Assembly (NCBI GenBank): GCA_001642005.1
Contig: LWCA01000416.1
Location: 1-28,385 of the forward strand
DNA from: Intoshia linei
Lineage: Eukaryota > Orthonectida > Rhopaluridae
Direction of reading: 5' to 3'
DNA length: 28,385 nucleotides
A program made the translations under genes and the position numbers. This document shows positions 22,301-28,385 of the stretch, in pieces. Below the pieces are notes generated by a model that made no database searches, was not told the origin of the DNA, and saw only the letters and a list, made by a program, of their open reading frames with translations. Position 1 is the stretch's first letter. Each line of letters starts with the position of its first letter.

Positions 22301-25300
22301 AATATCATGTCCTTACTTTACAACAAATGTTTCGTGAAATGTATTAATTTGAGAATAATAACTATTCAAGTGTAATATTGTCACTACGTCAATTAGTATA
22401 TAATTATATGCATTATATTTTTCCTTGTCCAGTTCCAGCATTTTTATTTCCTGTGTTAATTATGTATAATTCATCATTATTTTACCTGGATTATTTTTTC
22501 TTTGATATTATCAATTATATTTTCTACTAAATTATAATTTACAAATGTCAAAATACAAATACTTTCAATATCTGACGCATTATAGGTATACCACCGTGTA
22601 TTTTCAAAATTTTCTAAATAAAAAATTTCATTGGAAATTAAAATAATTTATAGTGAAATGTTTTACTCATTGTCGTTTTAAATTTGGAAACATTTCCACT
22701 CTCGAGGTATTGACGTTGCGATAAAATTCTTTCGTATATTTTTCTTTGTTTAGTTGCAAAGGATAATTGTTTGAATTGCTTATCTCCAACCTAGAATAAA
22801 GTAAATTATATAAAAAAATTTTAATGTACCTCAATTTCATATAAACTTTTGTTGATTTCATATAAAATGGCAAAAAATTTCAAATTTTTGATACTATCAA
22901 ACGTTTTATCCATATCAAATATATAATCATTTTCTATTTTGAAAATCAGCAGTTCAATATTTTTCATGTAGCAGTTTTTTTTATGTAAAGATAATCTATA
23001 TAAAATTTTTTGCAATTCATTTTCCTAAAATTTCCATATTAAATTTTAATAAGTAACTTGAAATACATTAGAATCCGTAATACTGTTTAACAATTCATTC
23101 AATTGGTCATCTTGAATATTTTTAAGTTCATTTAAAATTATAACTAATAATTCCCTTTGTGGGTAGTCTGGATATTTAAAACTTTTATAAAGTTTCATTC
23201 CAAAATTAACCAATTCTAGATATTCTGATTTGGCTATATGTAATATATTTTCCTATTAAATATTAACTAAATATTACAAAAACTATTATCCAGAATTTTC
23301 TCAATACACAACATTTTCATAATGTTTACATCTTCTTCTATTTGACTGTAATTCAACATAGGTGTTTCCAGAATAAATTCGTTTCGGACTAGATATATTT
23401 CTTCATCTTGACAAATATTTGTGAAAATTTCCAAACATTGTTCCTAATTAGAATAAGAATAAGTACTAAATAAAATCCAACTTTAATAGATGAACTACTA
23501 TCAATAAAAAGAGGATTATTTTGTTTGTTTTTTAAATCTATAATTCTTTTTAAAGTCAATTCAGTCAAATTATGATATTTTTCTTTGTCTCTACATTATT
23601 ACATTTAATAATTAAAATCATAAATTACAATAAATCTCGATCCTGGACATTTTTCCAAAGTTGACCGGCTTGAATTAAAAATGATTCAAAAAGTTGGGTT
23701 CTCTCTGTGTCAATTTTACATTTTCTCAGTTTCAATAATTCTAGTTGGCGTTGTCTTTCCGATTTATAATAACTTTTTTGACTTAAAAATGTTCTCAATA
23801 GAGTTTCTTTTTCCAACTCATAATTCATTCTTAGTAATTCAAATGGGTTTCTTTTTTTCGATGCAATCGATTCGATAGTTTGTAGTAATTTTTCTTCTTC
23901 ATCTAAAAATGATTGTTTTAAATTTTTTACTGAAATTTAATGGGAATGGAACACACGTTATCCATGTTAAATTTAACCGTTAAAACGTGATAATGACAAT
24001 AAAAATTATATAACAAAAAAGAACAAAATAATGTTAATAATTGTAATTTCGTCATTCCTGTAAACAGAATTTCAAAAAAATACATTTCCATGCAAAGAAA
24101 TTACATTTTCAATACTAAAAGTACCTTTGGATAGCATTAACTTTCTGAGTCTTTCAGCTAATAATTCCTGTTGATTTTTGATACTTTCGTTAATAATATC
24201 ATTTAAATCTTCTTCAAAGAGTTCACTTTGTTTCATTAAGCTTTTCCAGTAATCTATGGAGTATCATATTTTTTTATTTTTATAACAACAATTTTTTAGT
24301 AAATACACTATCGAAGCACTATAAACCAAAATTAAGGATAGAATAATTTTAAATTTTAATTGCAAATTAATGCGAAGCACCTAGTAAATATTTAAAAATG
24401 AATAACGATTTAAAAATAGTCATTTACTTGATAATGTTCATTTTTATATTTAATATGAAAATTTTACTAAATTCACTTAACTGAGGTCAATTCTCTTTAG
24501 ATAAGAATTAATTATATTAAATCAATGGTTCCAGATTCAAACAGTTTGCGGACCCCATTTTCAAATATTTATTTTTTGGGTCCAAAGGAAACATGGAATA
24601 TAAAACATTTATGACAAAATCGATTGTTTTTTTTCATTAGATTTCGTAAAATCATGTTTTTCAAAAAAATATTGGAAAAAGGAAATTTTTTCAAGAAGAG
24701 TTGATAAAATTGAATTTTTTATTTTGGGTTTTATATTAGGAAGTTAGCTTATGGCCCTATTGCTCATAAGATTTGGTAAAATTGAATTTTTCAAAAAAAT
24801 TTTGTAAAAAGAAGATATTTCCTTTAAGCGTTGATAAAATCGTGTTTTTCAAAAAAAATATTGGAAAAGGGATTTTTCCATTAACATTTGGTAAAATTGA
24901 ATTTTTTACGTAATTATGGCTAAAAGGATTGGTTAATTTTTAATTTTTCTATTATTTTATAAAAATAAATAAGTAATAGGATTTTATCATTTATAAATAG
25001 ACCATAAAAACAATACAAAATTTAATTTGAATGAATAATATTTTTAAATTGGCTTAATTTTATCGTGAGCCAGTTAAATCATACGTAATTAAATTATTTA
25101 TATATATAACATTTATAAATTATAAATATAAAATAAAAACCGGAATTATTGCGTTGCGCTAATCTTAACTCTAATAAACGCTTTTGTTTTTCAAGCTGAG
25201 ACAGTCGGTTCCATTCGTCTTTACCCAACATTTTTTGTAACATTTCAAGCAGTAACCTATCATTCAAGGCATCGTATTTATCCGTTAAAGCCTTAAATTA

Positions 25301-27467
25301 AACTTTTAATCAATTTTTTTTAAATTATTTTTAAATTTATGTATGTCGAGGCCTATAAAAATTTTAATTTATACCCAAAAAATGTAGTCTTTTATATTTT
25401 AAAACAATGACCACGAAACGTTTTGACTCGCAGCCAGATAAAAAAACAAAAGTATCGCATCTACAATATCTTTTTATCAAACTAATGACATAATTAATAC
25501 GTGTCGTATGTCAAAACAGTTACCATTTCAAAACGGTTACGAAATATAAAGTTCAGTTGTTATAGTCAAATTAAATTCAATTCAAAAATTTTATAATAGC
25601 AACACTAAAAATTGTTTTAACGTTATACAATCCATCATGGTTAAGAATTTTACCTTTAAAACTGTGCAAGATAAAATAAATGTAATTAATTTTTGTCTTT
25701 GAAAGTTTTTGTCAATAAAATAATTTTTTTTAATGTAGAATACGACTTTAAACAATTAGACATTTAGATGACAATAAATCAAAAAGGCCATTTTTCAAAC
25801 TCTACCCACCCACAAAGAAGGATATTGGTGAGGTAGATTGGGATACACGAAAGACTGTTCAATAAATAAATTATACGAATGTATCGATTTTAATTTATCT
25901 CTAATCCTACTAATCTTCTATTGTGTCAAATGTGTAATGTAGCTGTCAAATTGGAAAAGTTGCTTTCTTTAGATTCTCACTAAAAGACAAAACAGCATGT
26001 GAAAAGTTATTATAAATAACATAGTGGAAAAAATTAAATTTTTTCCATTCAAAAAGTAAATTTTTTAATTCATAAAGGATGTAAAAATTTGATAAAAAAT
26101 TGCCCTACAAATTGTAGTAATAACTAATGGTTAATGATCTGGACTTGACTATGTGATAAATCCTAAAATTCGAATATATATGTATAATTGAAACTGCAAT
26201 TATAACGATTGAATTGAAATTTAATTAAAGGAAAGTAGTTTTCTAAAAATTCACGATCGTGGATTGGTGGTTATAATTTATATTAATAGTTTAAAAACAA
26301 TTTGGATTAATTCTCAGACCACCATTCAGATACTGACGTTTATTAACACTCTCACATTCATGAACTGCATATTCAGTTTGGAATGTGAACTTTAAATTGA
26401 CTCTAATTACTTAAATTATTAATTAAACAAACAAATTTTACAAACATGAATTTTCTTATACATTTTTTCAGGTCACTGATGAAATTGTGTCATTATAAAA
26501 AATAAATTTACAACATTTAATACAAAAAATGTCTGAGTTCGAGAGTGTTAATAAGAATTGCACCTTAAAACTTTAAATATTACATTGAATATATCATCGT
26601 CAGTTGTGTTTTGGGACTGGCTTGTCAAAAAGTTTACCAGGCATTCATATTTTTTTGGTTCCTATAATAATGTTTACAGTTACAATATATTTCATTTATA
26701 AATATTTTAAAATGTAAATCAAATAGATAAGTGGTTTTTCGACCACTTTTGGAATGTTTATAAAAACAGTTTAGTATTAATAAATCTTAGTAGTATTGTT
26801 TTGTTTAACAACACATGGAATATGTAAAATTATTTTATTTTTATTTATAACTTTTAGGATGTTTTACACATTACATATGAATTATAAATGCTCAATATTG
26901 GAAAATTTGAAAAACCTGTTGTCAAATACAAATTGTACAGTGTACACATCAATAATCGGACAATTGGAAAGTACAATGTATATTAATTTTTAAATAAATA
27001 AATTTTAAAATTGGAAAAATCTCCACAAATAAAATTTAAAGGGTGTTAATCTATCGGTTTGACCATTTATTTAGAAAACTGAGTCACTTAAATTTTTAAA
27101 GCAAAAATTGAAAGTCGGTTTATTCTAGCGGAGAAATTAAAATAAATTTCAATTTCAAAAATTTACACTTTCACCGCCAAAAACGCAAATTACCCTTTTT
27201 TTAAAGAAGGACATTAAAAATATGTCTGAATTTTCCGATAACGGGATTATTTAATGTTATGCATTTTTTTGCTTAATATCGTAAATAGTTAAATTACCGT
27301 TAGTATGATTGAATTGTAGTACGTCGTTAAATGAAAGCGCTGAAATTTAATCAATTTTTCAATTAATAATATTCTACGATCAGCATTCGATAAGTTTTCA
27401 TACTTGTTTTGGTTTGAACGCATATATAATGCAGTCAATTCTTCAATGTTATTTTCAATATCTTGAT
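16325..27467 (-). CDS. Large modular coiled-coil/helical protein, 31 exons (5' partial)
   Basis: Exons 5'-3': 27298-27467, 26584-26661, 25141-25291, 24125-24253, 23629-23929, 23482-23590, 23330-23443, 23067-23252, 22830-23024, 22667-22790, 22486-22613, 22317-22450, 22089-22269, 21880-22041, 21669-21824, 21386-21634, 21079-21241, 20862-21037, 19215-19423, 18322-18404, 18133-18275, 17973-18093, 17808-17936, 17577-17768, 17443-17516, 17226-17399, 16954-17187, 16760-16814, 16672-16721, 16458-16610, 16325-16420. They total 4,619 nt, one open frame of about 1,538 residues; the first exon begins inside a codon, so the start lies beyond the window. A module recurs: Leu-rich helix, then LG-x2-E-[WY]-x2-L, x3-E[RK]-x2-RL-x3-R (MLGKDEWNRL, QLGESEYKKL). 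The last third is coiled coil; the tail is basic. I know no named family. A ciliary or centrosomal scaffold is only inference. Exon 15 may end at 21735 instead. Confidence 0.78.
18094..18132 (-). other. Probable 39-nt GC-AG intron in the large coiled-coil gene
   Basis: Between exons 18133-18275 and 17973-18093 no GT donor keeps the frame, and reading through meets an in-frame TAG. A GC donor after GAG (GAG|GCATTT) with a TATTTATAG acceptor gives a 39-nt phase-0 intron, exactly the usual size in this gene. The alternative is a true stop or sequencing error. Confidence 0.65.
18405..19214 (-). other. 810-nt intron with simple AT-rich repeats
   Basis: GTAAGT donor at 19214 and TTTTAG acceptor at 18405, phase 2. 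The interior is T-rich on the plus strand, with aattttttt and gtaaaat phrases also found at 24640-24910, and includes ctggtaccagc and taccagcaagtgctggta palindromic patches. No exon seen. Confidence 0.55.
19424..20861 (-). other. 1.4-kb intron carrying a hAT remnant and tandem AT repeat
   Basis: Phase-0 intron of the large coiled-coil gene. On the opposite strand it holds a hAT-like terminus (about 19684, cagtggttatcaacgtagat, then a cccctagggg core), a hAT transposase C-terminal fragment (about 19804-20125), and two or three diverged units of roughly 200 bp (20140-20530) built on gtaaaaacctcttaaaccc and tttttaag phrases. Confidence 0.6.
19804..20125 (+). pseudogene. hAT transposase C-terminal remnant (ZBED/SCAN-hAT type)
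   Basis: The frame gives LLWGCEPSKCLYPIIYSEMS, then RRLLCFPTSYMIESGFSSV, later LSKDKCKINI, GDIVIKLHSITPKIKELV and NNQAQGSH. This is the dimerisation end of domesticated and mobile hAT transposases of the ZBED5/FAM200 type, which typically read FPTSYL-E-GFS and end Q-QAQ-SH. Zinc finger and catalytic core are absent, so it is a fragment. It lies antisense within an intron of the large coiled-coil gene, so it is not expected to add to that protein. Confidence 0.85.
24254..25140 (-). other. 887-nt intron with tandem repeat
   Basis: GTTTTT donor and CCATAG acceptor, phase 1. Between 24640 and 24910 four imperfect units of about 60 bp alternate ttggtaaaattgaatttttc, aaaaaaatattgg and gttgataaaat phrases. 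A diverged hAT-like end (caatggttccagattcaaac, 24523) lies on the left. No exon is seen. Confidence 0.6.
24640..24910. repeat. About 60-bp tandem repeat, four or so units
   Basis: Units share gataaaatcgtgtttttcaa, aaaaatattggaaaa and ggatttttcc-type segments, with many substitutions and small length changes. The same vocabulary appears in the intron at 18780-18930. Confidence 0.6.
25639..25865 (+). CDS. Possible small nested protein, two exons, unrecognised
   Basis: An ATG at 25639 opens MVKNFTFKTVQDKIN. Further on, a frame reads DDNKSKRPFFKLYPPTKK, DIGEVDWDTRKTVQ and then TAA at 25863-25865, with an unusually protein-like composition for this AT-rich DNA. Joining them needs a weak GTCTTT donor and the ATTTAG acceptor before ATGAC, giving about 50 residues. 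Otherwise it is a frameshifted relic. It lies antisense in an intron of the large coiled-coil gene. I do not recognise it. Confidence 0.3.
26347..26547. mobile_element. 201-bp MITE with TTAA target duplication
   Basis: TTAA at 26343-26346 and 26548-26551 flank ends CACTCTCACATTCATGAACT and, complemented, CACTCTCGAACTCAGACATT. The first seven bases match exactly and similarity continues weakly (A-TCA). This is the second TTAA element of similar size in the window, with piggyBac-type structure and no coding capacity. Confidence 0.75.
26662..27297 (-). other. 636-nt intron between the first two visible exons of the large gene
   Basis: GTAATT donor and TATTATAG acceptor, phase 0. Part of a diverged copy of the dispersed repeat lies at 27100-27215 (ttcaccgccaaaaacgcaaa, taccctttttt). 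On the opposite strand a possible coding relic runs from about 26723 to 26993. Confidence 0.55.
26723..26993 (+). CDS. Possible short coding relic with a 34-nt intron, unrecognised
   Basis: A frame from about 26723 reads KWFFDHFWNVYKNSLV, INLSSIVLFNNTWN, meets a GTAAAA...TTTTAG gap of 34 nt, and continues MFYTLHMNYKCSILEN, LKNLLSNTNC and so on to TAA at 26991-26993, followed at once by AATAAATAAA. Splice sites and poly(A) signal are the support. There is no start codon and no recognised family, so it could be the last part of a decayed gene, or chance. Confidence 0.25.
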
Positions 27468-27532
27468 CTACATGTACAAATGTATAATATATAATACATA
27501 TAATAATCCTTATTTATACTATACATGTATAT

Positions 27533-27826
27533 TAGGGTGTCACATTTTTTCGAAAATATTAGAATATGATGGATAGTTAGCACTAACTGTGTATTTTTAA
27601 AAAAGAAAATCAAAAACTACTAACGATAGATATTCGATGTGCGTTTAATAATAGGCCATAACAAAATATAGTAAAATTAAAATATAATTTTATTTTTTTA
27701 AAACAGTGTGTAGTATCTATTAGTAGATATCTTTGTCAAATAAAATTGTATATTAATTGGTTTTTCCCTAAAATACACCATTTGCACGCTAACCATCCTT
27801 GATTCTTTGATATGTGTGACACCCTA
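27533..27826. mobile_element. 294-bp element with 8-bp target duplication
   Basis: A perfect octamer ATGTATAT flanks it at 27525-27532 and 27827-27834. Terminal inverted repeats are TAGGGTGTCACA at 27533-27544 and TGTGACACCCTA at 27815-27826, perfect over 12 bp, with weaker inward similarity (GATGG-TAGTTAGC against GATGGTTAGCG). An 8-bp duplication with TAGGG ends points to hAT or a related superfamily. It has no open frame and is the youngest-looking insertion here. Confidence 0.88.
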
Positions 27827-27834
27827 ATGTATAT

Positions 27835-28385
27835 TATGTATAATATGCTTTGTTTGTCAGTGTGTGTTATTGTTTATTTCAATAACTACCAGTCTTAGAA
27901 TTTTATAAAGTCCACATTTCAATTAGTTTTTTCCGGGGTGTTAGTAAAATAAATTTCAATCTTAATAACTCACATCTTACGGGTCAAAAAGCCCAATTGT
28001 CCCTTTTTTGAAAATCAATAATGTATCCTAACTTATATAATATGCTACGCGATTTTTGTTTTTATGTGTGTGTCTGTGTGTTACGCTTTATTGAAATAAT
28101 TACCAGTATTAAAATTTTTTAAAGACCATATTTCAATTACAGTTTTTTCCGGGACGTATAATAAGATAAATTTCAACCTCCCAAACTCACATCTTACGAG
28201 TCAAAAACCCCAATTGTCTCTCTTTTTGAAAATCAAACGAGTTGGAAAATTTAAAAAAATACATACTCTGATACGGATTTTAAAATCATAAATATTATTA
28301 TAAATTTAAATTTAAAAAAATTATATCTTCAGGNCTGATACGGATTTTAAAATCATAAATATTATTATAAATTTAAATTTAAAAA
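27835..28385. repeat. Two tandem 5' ends of the dispersed repeat, running off the window
   Basis: A partial unit at about 27843-28018 and a fuller one from about 28022 share gtgtgttacgctttattgaa, the atttcaattacagttttttc phrase, gggacgtataataagataaa and catcttacgagtcaaaaacc. The second matches the start of the copies at 3050 and 12840. A single N interrupts it at 28334. Confidence 0.75.

Larger units (their letters stand above)
25292..26583 (-). other. 1.3-kb intron with a MITE and an antisense open segment
   Basis: Phase-0 intron of the large gene, GTAATA donor and TTTAAG acceptor. It holds the TTAA-flanked MITE at 26347-26547 and, on the plus strand near 25639-25865, a short frame that could be a nested two-exon gene or its relic. 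The rest is AT-rich and unremarkable. Confidence 0.55.

Noticed and set aside
22667-22802. Minus-strand frame reading RLEISNSNNYPLQLN
   Set aside because: It is the wrong frame of exon 22667-22790. The phase-correct reading is VGDKQFKQLS, which joins both neighbouring exons and matches the repeated module.
1-28385. CRISPR array, bacterial operon or phage system
   Set aside because: The DNA is intron-bearing eukaryotic sequence. Its repeats are MITEs and AT-rich satellites, without regular spacers.

Overview
The window is AT-rich animal nuclear DNA, almost certainly from an insect or another arthropod. It holds intron-rich protein genes with very short GT-AG introns, mostly 34-47 nt. Recognisable products are a hillarin (LIM, coiled coil, degenerate transglutaminase fold) and a nose-resistant-to-fluoxetine (NRF-6) type membrane acyltransferase. 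Intergenic DNA and long introns are full of MITEs and a dispersed periodic repeat. I cannot fix the order from sequence alone. I rebuilt exons by hand from reading frame, splice sites and intron phase.

Layout: (1) 555-2721 (+) is the 3' eleven exons of an NRF-6-like acyltransferase-3 family gene, whose 5' exons lie outside the window. (2) 2808-5732 (+) is a short gene matching CFAP276 (C1orf194), a protein of the axonemal microtubule lumen; its two introns hold repeats and a TTAA-flanked MITE. (3) 5915-7143 (-) is a five-exon gene for an unrecognised 353-residue helical protein, convergent with CFAP276. (4) 7144-10247 is intergenic, with a periodic repeat, two sister MITEs with different ends and a perfect 24-bp hairpin. 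(5) 10248-16281 (+) is a complete six-exon hillarin gene. (6) 16325-27467 (-) is the 3' part of a large gene for which I reconstruct 31 exons and about 1,538 residues, tail-to-tail with hillarin 43 bp away. It is a helical and coiled-coil protein with several degenerate copies of one module. (7) 27468-28385 is repeats, a 294-bp element with a perfect 8-bp target duplication and a suspicious single N.

There is no operon logic. The genes are independent eukaryotic units in alternating orientation. CFAP276 points to motile-cilium or sperm function and hillarin to the cytoskeleton. The giant gene is the least explained item and the best candidate for something undescribed. The mobile DNA gives the clearest structural findings: two TTAA MITEs, an 88-bp hAT-like MITE, a 294-bp element, a pair of TA-type MITEs sharing a core but not termini, and a hAT transposase remnant.
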